Source: Gammaproteobacteria bacterium (GTDB lineage Bacteria; Pseudomonadota; Gammaproteobacteria; Woeseiales; Woeseiaceae). From it: 27,095 bases of DNA. A program made the position numbers and the translations under genes. Numbering within the stretch: position 1 is the stretch's first letter; each line of letters opens with the position of its first letter. The notes under the pieces were generated by a model. It saw only the letters and a list, made by a program, of their open reading frames with translations. It was not told the origin of the DNA and ran no database searches. The DNA lies in NCBI GenBank assembly GCA_002685275.1, contig NYWX01000052.1, positions 1 to 27,095 of the forward strand, written 5' to 3'. Below are positions 1 to 8,545 of the stretch, one piece after another.

Positions 1-866
1 CGAACCATTTCAGCTACAAATGGAGCATTGAGCTCAATGGCTGCACCATGTAATTGAGATTCAAGAGGAAACTTAATAGCTTCCTGGTATACCTTTTCAT
101 TTATATATTCAAGTGTAAGCATTCTCTTTAGAACGTATCGTCTCCTTACCTTGGCATTTTTTGCACTTGAAACTGGATTATATCTTGATGGTGCGGGTAA
201 TATTCCGGCCAGTGTAGCTGCTTCAGCCACATTAATATCAGCCAGATCTTTATTAAAGAAAACTTTCGATGCTGCTGCAACACCATGCGCACGTTGACCA
301 AAAAACATCTTGTTGAGAAATAGCGCTAAAATCTGCTTCTTAGTAAATTCTTGCTCTATCTTTAGAGCAAGAAAAGCTTCTTTAAGTTTTCGACTAAGCG
401 TCTGCTCACGTGTGAGAAAATAATCTCGTGCAAGTTGTTGAGTAAGTGTGCTGCCACCACCACCAGAGGCATTTCCAGTTTTGGCCATACGTATAATGGC
501 TCGTAAAACGCCACGATAATCTATACCTGAATGTTGAAAAAACCTTCGGTCTTCCGCAGCTATAAAAGCTTGTATGACATGCTCAGGAATATCTTCATAA
601 GAAACTGGTATTCGTCTTCGCTCTCCAATTTCGCTGATAAGATAACCATCACGGCTAAAAATACGTAAGGGTACCTCTAAAGGAATATCACGAATTGCTT
701 CTGCAGACTGAAGGCTAGGCTGAACATAATAATATGCTCCAATTGCTCCAGCAGAAGTCGCTAAAGCACCAATTGCAAAAAATGTGCAAATTAGAATCAT
801 TATCCGTAAGATTCTGGATTGTTTTTTATGAACTAGTTTAGTTTTTTTGTTTATTAGGTTATACAT
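1..866 (-). CDS. mrcA: Penicillin-binding protein 1A, N-terminal part (gene runs off the left edge)
   Basis: Bifunctional peptidoglycan glycosyltransferase/transpeptidase, anchored in the inner membrane and acting in the periplasm. The reverse strand reads open from an ATG at 866 to the window edge (288 codons). A basic N-terminus is followed by one membrane segment (about residues 20-46). The GT51 transglycosylase domain follows, with EDRRFFQH (105-112; E105 is the expected catalytic glutamate), GGSTLTQQLAR (138-147 region), KEAFLALKIEQ (about 162-172) and FLNKMFFGQRAHGVAAA (about 183-199). The last residues enter the outer-membrane-facing insert typical of PBP1A; the transpeptidase domain lies outside the window. 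No clear ribosome-binding site precedes the ATG. The gene is divergent from aroK across 137 bases. In many gammaproteobacteria pilMNOPQ (hofMNOPQ) sits between these two genes; here it is absent. The PBP1A assignment rather than PBP1B rests on the N-terminal layout and the aroK neighbour. Confidence 0.95.
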   Translation of the reverse strand, partial: MYNLINKKTKLVHKKQSRILRIMILICTFFAIGALATSAGAIGAYYYVQPSLQSAEAIRDIPLEVPLRIFSRDGYLISEIGERRRIPVSYEDIPEHVIQAFIAAEDRRFFQHSGIDYRGVLRAIIRMAKTGNASGGGGSTLTQQLARDYFLTREQTLSRKLKEAFLALKIEQEFTKKQILALFLNKMFFGQRAHGVAAASKVFFNKDLADINVAEAATLAGILPAPSRYNPVSSAKNAKVRRRYVLKRMLTLEYINEKVYQEAIKFPLESQLHGAAIELNAPFVAEMV

Positions 867-967
867 AGTTATTAACACTTAAACCGAATACCCACATATT
901 TAAGGGTATCACCACATTAGTTAGTGGTTATGGTGCTGTCAAACCATCTTTGATCTGGTGAGTCATT

Positions 968-996
968 TTTAGATTAATTTTCTTAAATTTAATACT
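968..996 (+). promoter_or_regulatory. Candidate promoter of the aroK operon placing the start of transcription at the aroK ATG
   Basis: TTTAGA (968-973, 4/6 to the -35 consensus), a 17-base spacer, then AATACT (991-996, 4/6 to the -10 consensus; the seven-mer TAATACT starts at 990). Seven bases separate the -10 from the ATG at 1004, so a usual start point falls on or beside the A of the ATG. No Shine-Dalgarno sequence is present. The region is very AT-rich, so chance matches are likely. The case is strengthened only by the same geometry at ybbA and trpL. Confidence 0.4.
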
Positions 997-1003
997 ACCG
1001 TTT

Positions 1004-1516
1004 ATGAAGCAACCAAAAAATATTTTTCTTATTGGACCCATGGGCGCAGGTAAATCTGTTGTTGGGAGATATCTTGCACGCTCTTTACATTTATCTTTTG
1101 TAGACAGTGACGATGAAATTGAATCACGCACAGGTGTTGACATTCCATTTATCTTTGAAAAAGAGGGAGAGATTGGCTTTCGTAAGCGTGAGGCAAATGT
1201 AATTGATGATTTAACCAAAAGGGATAATATTGTTTTAGCCACAGGTGGGGGGGCAATATTGGAGGCTGAAAGCCGAAGCCGTTTGGGCGCAAGAGGATTT
1301 GTTGTATACCTCTATACAACAGTTGATCAACAAGTTGCGCGAACTTTGAAAGGCCGAGAAAGACCACTACTAGAAAATGTCGATGCCAGGGAAACTCTTG
1401 AGCAATTATTATATTTGCGCCATCCTCTGTATAAAGAAATTGCAGATATTATAGTTGAGACTGATGGCAGAAAAGTTAAGTCTGTCGCTAGTGAAATAAT
1501 TGAGCAGGTTGTGTGA
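1004..1516 (+). CDS. aroK: Shikimate kinase
   Basis: Phosphorylates shikimate with ATP to shikimate 3-phosphate, in the cytoplasmic common aromatic pathway that feeds chorismate to the trp operon downstream. All 170 residues fit the family. They include the P-loop GPMGAGKS (11-18), the shikimate-binding DSD (34-36; D34, D36) and R60, the GGG loop (81-83), the lid arginine in RERPLL (R120) and the late shikimate-binding arginine R139 in LRHPLY. The start is the only usable one: there is no ATG, GTG or TTG between an in-frame TGA at 959-961 and the ATG at 1004. There is no Shine-Dalgarno sequence, and a -10-like box lies seven bases upstream, so the mRNA may be leaderless. aroB follows after 8 bases. 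Confidence 0.97.
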   Translation: MKQPKNIFLIGPMGAGKSVVGRYLARSLHLSFVDSDDEIESRTGVDIPFIFEKEGEIGFRKREANVIDDLTKRDNIVLATGGGAILEAESRSRLGARGFVVYLYTTVDQQVARTLKGRERPLLENVDARETLEQLLYLRHPLYKEIADIIVETDGRKVKSVASEIIEQVV

Positions 1517-1524
1517 TCTAAAAA

Positions 1525-2595
1525 ATGAAACTTTATCATAAAATTATTGTTGATCTTGATGATCGTAGCTATCCAATTCTTATTGGAAATAAAATTCTTG
1601 ACGGTAATTTTAATTTGGCTAAATTCATAACTGGACCAGATTGCTTGGTTGTCAGTAATGAGACTATTGCTCCTTTCCATATGAAATTGTTGTTGTCCAA
1701 TCTTATTGATAAAAAAGTCAGCACTATTGAGTTAATGGATGGTGAGGCATATAAGAATATTGAATCTACCAGATTAATTTTAGATAAATTAGTTTCTTCC
1801 AATGCAAACCGGGATACTACAGTTATTGCTCTAGGTGGCGGTGTTGTTGGAGATATCACTGGGTTTGCTGCTGCTTGTTACATGCGCGGTGTATCTTTTA
1901 TTCAGGTGCCGACAACATTACTTGCGCAGGTTGATTCATCTGTTGGTGGAAAAACTGGAGTTAATCATCCAGAGGGAAAAAACTTAATAGGTGCATTTCA
2001 TCAACCTAAAGTTGTGTTAATTGATACTAATACATTAAGAACACTCCCAGACAGAGAATATAGAGCTGGGCTAGCAGAAGTTATAAAACATGCGGTCATA
2101 TGTGACATGGCTTATTTCGAATGGCTTGAGGAGAACATACAACTTTTAATTTCTAAAGATCCTGAGGCACTAGCGCATACAATAAGACGATCATGTGAAA
2201 TAAAAGCTGCAGTTGTTGCAGAAGATGAATATGAAGCTGACAGAAGAGCAACACTTAATTTTGGACATACATTTGGCCATGCAATAGAGCATTGCCTCGG
2301 CTACGGAGAATGGTTACATGGAGAAGCTGTTGCTGTAGGAATGATTATGGCTGCAAAGTTAAGTGATATTGAAACTGATGAAGTAGCTCGACTCGAAAAC
2401 CTGATAAGAGCTGCTGGGCTACCTGTAGATAAACCAAAAATTTCTTTTGACGATTGGTTTAAAGCTATTGGTATGGATAAAAAAATTCAGCAAAAGCAAT
2501 TACGTTTTGTTCTTTTAGAAAGATTAGGAAAATCTTTTGTAACTTCATCTTTTGATAAAAATCGATTACTTAACATTCTTGGTGATGATGATTAA
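1525..2595 (+). CDS. aroB: 3-Dehydroquinate synthase
   Basis: Converts DAHP to 3-dehydroquinate, the second step of the shikimate pathway, using catalytic NAD and a divalent metal. The length of 356 residues is normal. Visible motifs are the NAD-binding GGGVVGD (104-110), the QVPTTLLAQVDSSVGGKTG active-site stretch (127-145), and the three metal ligands E185 (GLAEVIKH), H248 (NFGHTFGHAIEH) and H265 (WLHGEAVAVG). It sits 8 bases after aroK, and its TAA overlaps the dgt ATG by one base (TAATG), so the three genes are almost certainly one message and aroB-dgt are translationally coupled. In enteric bacteria damX follows aroB; here dgt does, an aroK-aroB-dgt order known from other proteobacteria. 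Confidence 0.97.
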   Translation: MKLYHKIIVDLDDRSYPILIGNKILDGNFNLAKFITGPDCLVVSNETIAPFHMKLLLSNLIDKKVSTIELMDGEAYKNIESTRLILDKLVSSNANRDTTVIALGGGVVGDITGFAAACYMRGVSFIQVPTTLLAQVDSSVGGKTGVNHPEGKNLIGAFHQPKVVLIDTNTLRTLPDREYRAGLAEVIKHAVICDMAYFEWLEENIQLLISKDPEALAHTIRRSCEIKAAVVAEDEYEADRRATLNFGHTFGHAIEHCLGYGEWLHGEAVAVGMIMAAKLSDIETDEVARLENLIRAAGLPVDKPKISFDDWFKAIGMDKKIQQKQLRFVLLERLGKSFVTSSFDKNRLLNILGDDD

Positions 2596-3722
2596 TGGGT
2601 GAAATTCTTGCACCATATGCTGTAAATGAAGCTTGTAGTCGCGGTAGGAAATATAGTGAGCCCAGATCGAAGTATCGAGGAGAATTTCAGCGAGATAGAG
2701 ATCGAATAATTCATTCCACAGGCTTTCGACGTCTAGTTTATAAAACCCAAGTTTTTATTAATCATGAAGGCGATTTATATAGGACACGCTTAACCCATTC
2801 TTTGGAGGTTTCCCAAATAGGGCGAACTGTAGCGACTTCTCTACGGCTTAATGAAGCACTTACTGAAGCTATTTGTCTTGCACATGATATTGGTCACACT
2901 CCATTTGGACATGCTGGGCAAGACACATTGAATGCTTGTATGCATGATTTTGGAGGTTTTGAACATAATTTACAGTCATTGCGGATTGTTGATGTTCTAG
3001 AATCTAAATATGCAGATTTTAATGGTTTGAATTTAATGTTTGAAACACGTGAAGGAATTTTAAAACATTGTTCAAGCCAAAATGCTCAGAGGCTAGGAGA
3101 TGTTGGAAAACGTTTTCTTGAAGGATTACAACCAAGCTTGGAGGCTCAGGTTGCAAATATTGTTGATGAAATTGCTTACAATAGTCATGATGTCGATGAT
3201 GGGTTTAGGTCTGGTCTTCTAAATATTGAGCAACTTCGAACCCAGTCACTATTTGCAAAACATTTTGATATTATTCATAAGCGCTACCCTGAACTAGATG
3301 ATCGTAGATTAATTTATGAAATTATTCGAAGTATGATAGGCGCAGTGGTTGATGACCTAATTAGATATTCTTCAAGCAATATTAATCGGCAAGCTCCGCG
3401 TTCAATCGAAGATGTTAGGAGAACCAAGCAGCCTCTAATTGCTATGTCTGATTCAATGTATGAACAACATATTTTTTTAAAAAGATTTCTTCGTAAGAAC
3501 CTTTATAGCCATGAGCAGAAACTTGAGATGACCAAAAGAGTCCAAACCATAATTAATGATCTTTTTCATGCATACATGAAAGATGAAAAAAAAATGCCAT
3601 TACAATTCGCGAGTGCTGCGAAAAATACAGAGAAATTTGCTAAAGCCCGTATTGTCACAGATTATATTGCTGGGATGACAGATCGTTATGCAATTGCAGC
3701 TCATGAGTTTTTAAATGCCTAA
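2595..3722 (+). CDS. dgt: dGTP triphosphohydrolase-like HD-domain protein
   Basis: Predicted deoxynucleoside-triphosphate triphosphohydrolase that releases tripolyphosphate from dGTP (or other dNTPs) and so tunes the dNTP pool. The metal-binding HD signature is complete: H68 (RLTHSLEV), H97-D98 (CLAHDIGHTPFGHAG) and D191 (NIVDEIAYNSHD). The N-terminal YRGEFQRDRDRIIHS stretch (28-41) is characteristic of the Dgt-like family. At 375 residues it is shorter than E. coli Dgt (about 505), as expected for the widespread type-2 dNTPase-like group, so strict dGTP specificity should not be assumed. The start overlaps the aroB stop by one base. A 32-base gap separates it from pyrF. Confidence 0.93.
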   Translation: MGEILAPYAVNEACSRGRKYSEPRSKYRGEFQRDRDRIIHSTGFRRLVYKTQVFINHEGDLYRTRLTHSLEVSQIGRTVATSLRLNEALTEAICLAHDIGHTPFGHAGQDTLNACMHDFGGFEHNLQSLRIVDVLESKYADFNGLNLMFETREGILKHCSSQNAQRLGDVGKRFLEGLQPSLEAQVANIVDEIAYNSHDVDDGFRSGLLNIEQLRTQSLFAKHFDIIHKRYPELDDRRLIYEIIRSMIGAVVDDLIRYSSSNINRQAPRSIEDVRRTKQPLIAMSDSMYEQHIFLKRFLRKNLYSHEQKLEMTKRVQTIINDLFHAYMKDEKKMPLQFASAAKNTEKFAKARIVTDYIAGMTDRYAIAAHEFLNA

Positions 3723-3754
3723 TAGAATTTGCATACATCTCATGGAGAATTTTA

Positions 3755-4474
3755 GTGAATTATAAATCCATACCCAAAAAAGAACGGTTAATTTTTGCTA
3801 TGGATGTAGCAAATTGTTCTAAGGCTAAATCATTAGTAAATGAGCTTGGTGATTCTGTAATTTTTTATAAAATTGGGCTTGAATTAATGATGAGCGGGGA
3901 ATACTTTAAATTACTTGATTGGATGCTTTTACAAAACAAAAAAGTTTTTTGCGATCTAAAATTTTTTGATATTCCAGCAACTGTAGGTTCGGCAGTGCGT
4001 CAATTAAAAGATCGTGGAGTCTCGTTTCTAACAGTGCATGGGAATTGTTCTATTCTTAATGCGGCCGCAGAAAATAAAGGCGACACTTTAAAAATACTCG
4101 GTGTTACGGCATTGACCAGCTTAGATCGAGGCGATCTTAACGATCTCGGGTTTGATTGTAATATTGAAGATTTAGTCTTATCACGAGCCAAGCAAACACT
4201 TGATGCGGGTTGTGATGGAGTCATATCTTCAGGTCTTGAGGTGCCAAAATTAAGGAAGTATATTGATAATAAGTTAATAGTTGTTTCACCAGGCATTCGG
4301 CCTGTTGACAATAAACCCACTGGTGATCAAAAAAGAGTAGTTTCTATAGAATCAGCTTTTTCCAACGGTGCTGATTACATTGTTGTTGGAAGGCCCATAC
4401 GTGATGCAGTAAATCCTCGCGCTGCTGCTGAAGCAATGCAATCCTCCATAGAAATGCATATAAATAAAACATGA
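3755..4474 (+). CDS. pyrF: Orotidine 5'-phosphate decarboxylase
   Basis: Catalyses the last step of de novo UMP synthesis. The catalytic D-x-K-x-x-D array is present as DLKFFDIP (D67, K69, D72). The N-terminal LIFAMDV strand, YKIGLEL (K39), VSPGIRP and the C-terminal VVGRPI phosphate-binding segment are all in place; 239 residues is normal. The start is a GTG at 3755. It is supported by a GGAG at about 3744-3747 seven bases upstream, and no in-frame ATG lies nearby (the ATG at 3742 is in another frame and stops after seven codons). The end overlaps hemE by four bases (ATGA). Confidence 0.96.
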   Translation: MNYKSIPKKERLIFAMDVANCSKAKSLVNELGDSVIFYKIGLELMMSGEYFKLLDWMLLQNKKVFCDLKFFDIPATVGSAVRQLKDRGVSFLTVHGNCSILNAAAENKGDTLKILGVTALTSLDRGDLNDLGFDCNIEDLVLSRAKQTLDAGCDGVISSGLEVPKLRKYIDNKLIVVSPGIRPVDNKPTGDQKRVVSIESAFSNGADYIVVGRPIRDAVNPRAAAEAMQSSIEMHINKT

Positions 4475-5538
4475 CAAACCTTAAGAATGACCTATTGCTT
4501 CGCGCTTTAATGCGTCGGCCTGTTTCTAGAACTCCAGTTTGGATAATGCGTCAGGCAGGTCGGTATTTGCCAGAATATCGTAAAATCAGGTCTGAGGCTG
4601 GCGATTTTCTGAGTTTATGTAAAAATCCTGATTTGGCATGTGAGGTTACATTGCAGCCATTAAAGCGCTTTAAGTTAGATGCAGCTATATTATTTTCTGA
4701 TATCTTAACAGTTCCAGATGCGATGGGCTTGGGTCTCTATTTTAAGCCTGGTGACGGACCTAAATTTAAAAATCGTATAAGATCCATTCATGATATTCAT
4801 AATCTTAATATTCCAGATATAGAAAAAGATTTAGGCTATGTATTTGAGGCAGCTCGTGTAATTCATCGTGAGCTGAACGGCAGTGTTCCCTTAATAGGTT
4901 TTGCCGGCAGTCCATTCACAGTCGGTACTTACATGGTAGAGGGTGGTTCTAGTCGTGAATTTCTCAATATTAAAGCGCTTGCTAAAGAAGAACCGAATAC
5001 CCTTGATCTTTTGATGAATGTAATTGCAGAAACTACAATTGAATATCTAAATGGACAAATTGATGCAGGTGCTCAAGCGATTCAAATTTTTGATACCTGG
5101 GGTGCAATTTTAGATGATGACGATTTTCGTAGGTTTTCGATGAAAAGTATGCAGAAAATCATTGATGGTTTAATACGTGAAAAAGATGGACAAAGAATTC
5201 CAATAATTGTGTTTACAAAAGGCGCAGGCTCTTTGTTATCTGATTTAGCTGATATTGGATGTGAGGCATTGGGAGTTGACTGGTCAATTGATCTTGATAC
5301 TGCAAGAAAGTATGTAAAAGACAAAGTTGCTTTACAAGGAAATTTAAATCCAAAAACTTTACTTGCTAGCCCTGAAAATATTCGTCAAGGTGTTATCGAT
5401 ACTCTAACAAGTTATGGAGTAGGCCCAGGTCATGTTTTTAATCTAGGCCATGGTATTACGCCAGATGTAAAACCAGAGCATTTAGCTGTGCTTGTGGATG
5501 CAGTACATGAATTTAGTCCATCATTTCATAATGAATAG
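4471..5538 (+). CDS. hemE: Uroporphyrinogen III decarboxylase
   Basis: Decarboxylates the four acetate side chains of uroporphyrinogen III to give coproporphyrinogen III in haem synthesis. The 355 residues match the family length. They include the substrate-binding signature [12 protein letters not shown] (26-37), the catalytic aspartate in [13 protein letters not shown] (D77), [25 protein letters not shown], and near the C-terminus VFNLGHGI with the conserved histidine. The ATG overlaps the pyrF stop (ATGA), so it is translationally coupled as the last gene of the aroK-hemE run. Its TAG stop is only 3 bases from the convergent fadD stop, leaving no room for a terminator between the genes. 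Confidence 0.97.
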   Translation: MTNLKNDLLLRALMRRPVSRTPVWIMRQAGRYLPEYRKIRSEAGDFLSLCKNPDLACEVTLQPLKRFKLDAAILFSDILTVPDAMGLGLYFKPGDGPKFKNRIRSIHDIHNLNIPDIEKDLGYVFEAARVIHRELNGSVPLIGFAGSPFTVGTYMVEGGSSREFLNIKALAKEEPNTLDLLMNVIAETTIEYLNGQIDAGAQAIQIFDTWGAILDDDDFRRFSMKSMQKIIDGLIREKDGQRIPIIVFTKGAGSLLSDLADIGCEALGVDWSIDLDTARKYVKDKVALQGNLNPKTLLASPENIRQGVIDTLTSYGVGPGHVFNLGHGITPDVKPEHLAVLVDAVHEFSPSFHNE

Positions 5539-5541
5539 TTT

Positions 5542-7200
5542 TTAATCTCGTAAACCTCTTCTTAAAATCTTACCAACATTAGTTTTTGGTAATTCATCTC
5601 TAAATTCAATTATCTTAGGCCTTTTATAACCCGTTAGATTACTTTTGCAGTGATTTATGATCTCTTTTTCGGTGACCTTATTATTTTTTCTCACAACAAA
5701 GATTTTTACAATTTCACCAGAGCGCTCGTCAGGTATACCAATTGCTGCAGCTTCAAGAATATCATCAAGCTCAACAACCACATTTTCAATTTCATTAGGA
5801 TAAACATTAAAACCAGATACTATGATCATATCTTTTTTGCGATCTTCAATAAAAACATAGCCATCATCATTAAAGTATCCAATGTCTCCTGTGCGAAACC
5901 AACCATCGACTGACATGACTTCTGAAGTTTCCTTTGGACGATTCCAGTAACCTTGCATAACTTGGGGACCACGTATACAGATTTCTCCGGACTCACCAAT
6001 TGGTAAAGGTTGATATGCATCATCTGCAATTATAACCTCAGTAGAAGATATTGGGAGCCCAATAGAACCTGTGAACTCACGCTTAATTGGGCTAACAATA
6101 GCTGCCGGAGATGTTTCTGTTAATCCATAAGCTTGCAAAAGTGTTATACCAGTTTTTTCTTTCCACTCTTTTGCAATGGCTGGCTGAACAGCCATTCCAC
6201 CACCAATACATACGCGTAGATATTCAAAATTTATTTTAGAAAAACTTGGGGTATCCATAAGTGCAGCAAACATTGTATTAACCCCAGTAAATAAACTAAA
6301 ATTAAATTTAGCAATTTCCTTTGCAAAGCCTTCAAAGTCTCTCGGGTTGGTTATAAGTACATTTTCACCACCTTGTGCCATCATTGTTAAACAATTGCAC
6401 TCCAATGAAAAGATGTGATAAAGCGGTAATGCCGTTATTGCCACTATAGGTTTATCATCATCATATGCATTTGCTTGCCAAACAATGGTTTGCTGGACGT
6501 TATAAACCATGTTTCGATGGCTCAGAATTGCACCTTTTGACACTCCTGTTGTGCCGCCAGTGTATTGCAAAAAAGCAATATCTGAAGGTTTGGTATTGAC
6601 TGACTTTAGTGGAGTTTCTGCTTCAAACTTAAGTACTTGTTTAAAAGTAATTTCGTTATTTAAGTTATAATTAGGGATTGATCGCTTGAAATACTTCAGG
6701 ACTAAGTTAATTAAAATTCCTTTTGGCCAACTAAGTAAATCTCCAACGCCAGTAGTTACAACATGATTTACTTCAGTTTTTTCAATAACTTCAGCAAGAA
6801 TATGAGCAAAGTTTTTTAAAATAATTACACACTTAGCCCCCGAATCTTTCAATTGGTGTTCAAGCTCTCTTGCTGTATATAAAGGGTTTACATTAACTAC
6901 AACTAGGCCTGCGCGAAAAATTCCACACATTACTACAGGATATTGAAGAATGTTTGGCAGCATTATTGCGACACGCTCACCTTGTTTAAGTCCAAGTACA
7001 TTTTGTAAATAGTTGGCAAATTGCACAGACAAAATATCTAGCTCTTTATAATCAAGTGTTTTACCCATATTTGTGAATGCGGCATTTGAGGGATGTTTTT
7101 TGAATGTTCTTTCAAAAAGATCTTTCACTGAGACAAATGGAGGGGTAGGCACTTCTTCTGGAATGCCTTTAGGATATGATTTTAACCAAATTTTTTCCAA
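5542..7200 (-). CDS. fadD: Long-chain fatty acid-CoA ligase (acyl-CoA synthetase)
   Basis: Activates free fatty acids to acyl-CoA with ATP through an acyl-adenylate, at the inner face of the cytoplasmic membrane. The 552 residues compare with about 560 in E. coli FadD. ANL-superfamily motifs are intact: P-loop YTGGTTGVSKG (213-223), AYGLTETSP (357-365), the FACS signature from GWFRTGDIGYF to DRKKDMIIVSGFNVYPNE (433-470), and the C-terminal catalytic lysine in PKTNVGKILRR (K544). The start is backed by a strong AAGGGGGA six bases upstream of the ATG at 7200. It lies 21 bases downstream of the tesA stop on the same strand, so tesA and fadD are very likely one transcript: free acids released by TesA could be activated by FadD. 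Confidence 0.94.
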   Translation of the reverse strand: MEKIWLKSYPKGIPEEVPTPPFVSVKDLFERTFKKHPSNAAFTNMGKTLDYKELDILSVQFANYLQNVLGLKQGERVAIMLPNILQYPVVMCGIFRAGLVVVNVNPLYTARELEHQLKDSGAKCVIILKNFAHILAEVIEKTEVNHVVTTGVGDLLSWPKGILINLVLKYFKRSIPNYNLNNEITFKQVLKFEAETPLKSVNTKPSDIAFLQYTGGTTGVSKGAILSHRNMVYNVQQTIVWQANAYDDDKPIVAITALPLYHIFSLECNCLTMMAQGGENVLITNPRDFEGFAKEIAKFNFSLFTGVNTMFAALMDTPSFSKINFEYLRVCIGGGMAVQPAIAKEWKEKTGITLLQAYGLTETSPAAIVSPIKREFTGSIGLPISSTEVIIADDAYQPLPIGESGEICIRGPQVMQGYWNRPKETSEVMSVDGWFRTGDIGYFNDDGYVFIEDRKKDMIIVSGFNVYPNEIENVVVELDDILEAAAIGIPDERSGEIVKIFVVRKNNKVTEKEIINHCKSNLTGYKRPKIIEFRDELPKTNVGKILRRGLRD

Positions 7201-7221
7201 AACAATCCCCCTTTATTTATT

Positions 7222-7839
7222 CTATTCTACTTTTTCCAGTGTATCCTTAATAATAGGCCAAGCGTTATTCAAAAGTATAGGTTGAGCATCAGTATTAGGG
7301 TGAATACGGTCTTCTTGTAGAAGATCGTCATTAAAAGCAATATCTTTCATAAAGAACTCAATCCAATTAATTTTAAATTGGTAAGATATATTACGAAAGA
7401 CATTTTCAAACTCCTTAGAATACCTTGTACCATAATTTGTCGGTATGCGAATTCCGAGCAACACTATTTCAGCACCTGAAGATTTTGTTTTTATGATAAT
7501 TTTTTCAAGATTTTTCTTAATTCTCTCAGGAGGAAATCCTCTCAAACCGTCATTTCCACCTAATTCAAGAATTAATAGGTCTGGAGAAAAGTTTTTCAGT
7601 ATTGAATCTATACGAGTTGCACCTCCTTCTGTTGTTTCACCGCTTATACTTGCGTTTATAACTTCATATATATAACCCTGTTCTTTTAACCGAGATTGCA
7701 ATAGGCTACTCCAAGATTCTTTAATTTCAATACCATAGCCAGCGCTCAAGCTATCACCAAAAATAACGATATTTGGGGCATCAGCAAAAGCCTTGTTAAT
7801 AGATAAAAATAAAATTATAAGAGATATAATTATTCGCAT
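7222..7839 (-). CDS. tesA: GDSL-type acyl-CoA thioesterase / lysophospholipase, exported
   Basis: Multifunctional SGNH esterase family (thioesterase I/protease I/lysophospholipase L1), normally periplasmic. I place the start at the ATG at 7839, not at an in-frame ATG 87 bases upstream. This gives a clean signal peptide, MRIIIS then a hydrophobic run to AFA (residues 17-19), with cleavage expected before DAP. SGNH blocks are all visible: GDSLSAGYG (S30 nucleophile, residues 28-36), GGNDGLRG (block III, Asn) and DRIHPNTDAQP (block V, Asp and His). The gene has 205 codons, normal for TesA. Its ATG shares two bases with the ybbA ATG on the opposite strand (CATG at 7837-7840). fadD follows 21 bases downstream. 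Upstream TTTAAT on the minus strand is a possible -10 element inside ybbA. Confidence 0.92.
   Translation of the reverse strand: MRIIISLIILFLSINKAFADAPNIVIFGDSLSAGYGIEIKESWSSLLQSRLKEQGYIYEVINASISGETTEGGATRIDSILKNFSPDLLILELGGNDGLRGFPPERIKKNLEKIIIKTKSSGAEIVLLGIRIPTNYGTRYSKEFENVFRNISYQFKINWIEFFMKDIAFNDDLLQEDRIHPNTDAQPILLNNAWPIIKDTLEKVE
7825..7830 (+). promoter_or_regulatory. Perfect -10 hexamer seven bases before the ybbA ATG
   Basis: TATAAT, identical to the sigma-70 -10 consensus, ends at 7830. Seven bases separate it from the ATG at 7838, so transcription would begin at the ATG. No good -35 sits 16-18 bases upstream (GATAAA at 17). The box lies inside tesA, over codons 3-5 of its signal peptide on the other strand. 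TATAAT is common by chance in DNA this AT-rich; the spacing match with aroK and trpL is the reason for listing it. Confidence 0.4.
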
Positions 7840-8545
7840 GTCTTTCGAATCACAAAACAACATTAAAGTTCTAGAAGCCAAAAATATAAGCAAACAGGTT
7901 AACAGTCTTGAGGGGCCGCTGACCATCCTTTCGGATATAAATTTTGAAATTTACCAAGGAGAATCTGTCGCTGTAGTTGGACCTTCTGGTTCCGGAAAGT
8001 CTACTTTACTATCTCTTTTAGCTGGATTAGATATTCCAACAAAAGGAAATGTTGTCCTGAATTCGATAAATCTTTCTGATTTAAACGAAGATGGCCGTGC
8101 TCAATTAAGGGCTAAAAGTGTTGGATTTGTATTTCAATCTTTTCATCTTATTCCATCTCTTAATGCGCTTGAGAACATAATGCTTCCTTTCGAATTAGCA
8201 GGTAAAAATAATGCACGAGATTTATCTTGGAGAATAATAAAAAAGGTTGGTTTGCAAGAACGATGGAGCCATTATCCATCTCAATTATCAGGCGGTGAAA
8301 AACAACGAGTAGCTATTGCTCGTGCTTTTGCTACTGAACCAGCAGTTCTATTTGCTGATGAACCAACTGGAAATTTAGATAGTCGCACTGGTATTAAAAT
8401 TATGGAATTGATGTTTGAATTAAATCATAATTTATCCACAACATTAGTGCTTGTGACGCATGATCAGAATCTTGCAAAGCGCTGTGATCGGACAATTTCA
8501 TTGGATGTTGGAAAACTTGTTAGTGATCAAAGGCGTAATGAATGA
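7838..8545 (+). CDS. ybbA: ABC transporter ATP-binding protein, YbbA/LolD-like
   Basis: ATPase subunit of a MacB/LolCDE-type (mechanotransmission, type VII) ABC system; its partner permease is the next gene. The start chosen at 7838 gives 235 residues, close to E. coli YbbA (about 228); a longer in-frame ATG at 7793 would run inside the tesA signal-peptide region and has no family support. Motifs in order: Walker A GPSGSGKST (48-56), Q-loop VFQSFHL (Q100), signature LSGGEKQR (150-157), Walker B VLFADEPTGN (170-179) and H-loop VTHD (H208). The TGA overlaps the ybbP ATG by four bases. Divergence from tesA is conserved in many gammaproteobacteria and points to YbbA-YbbP rather than LolD, MacB or FtsE. 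Confidence 0.92.
   Translation: MSFESQNNIKVLEAKNISKQVNSLEGPLTILSDINFEIYQGESVAVVGPSGSGKSTLLSLLAGLDIPTKGNVVLNSINLSDLNEDGRAQLRAKSVGFVFQSFHLIPSLNALENIMLPFELAGKNNARDLSWRIIKKVGLQERWSHYPSQLSGGEKQRVAIARAFATEPAVLFADEPTGNLDSRTGIKIMELMFELNHNLSTTLVLVTHDQNLAKRCDRTISLDVGKLVSDQRRNE

Noticed and set aside
867..1003. CCAC-ATTAGTTA-GTGG near 911-926 as an operator or terminator between mrcA and aroK
   Set aside because: Only four pairs, no T-run, and no related site elsewhere in the window.
3742..3765. ATG at 3742 as an alternative start for pyrF
   Set aside because: It is in a different frame and stops after seven codons; it merely overlaps the ribosome-binding site of the GTG start.
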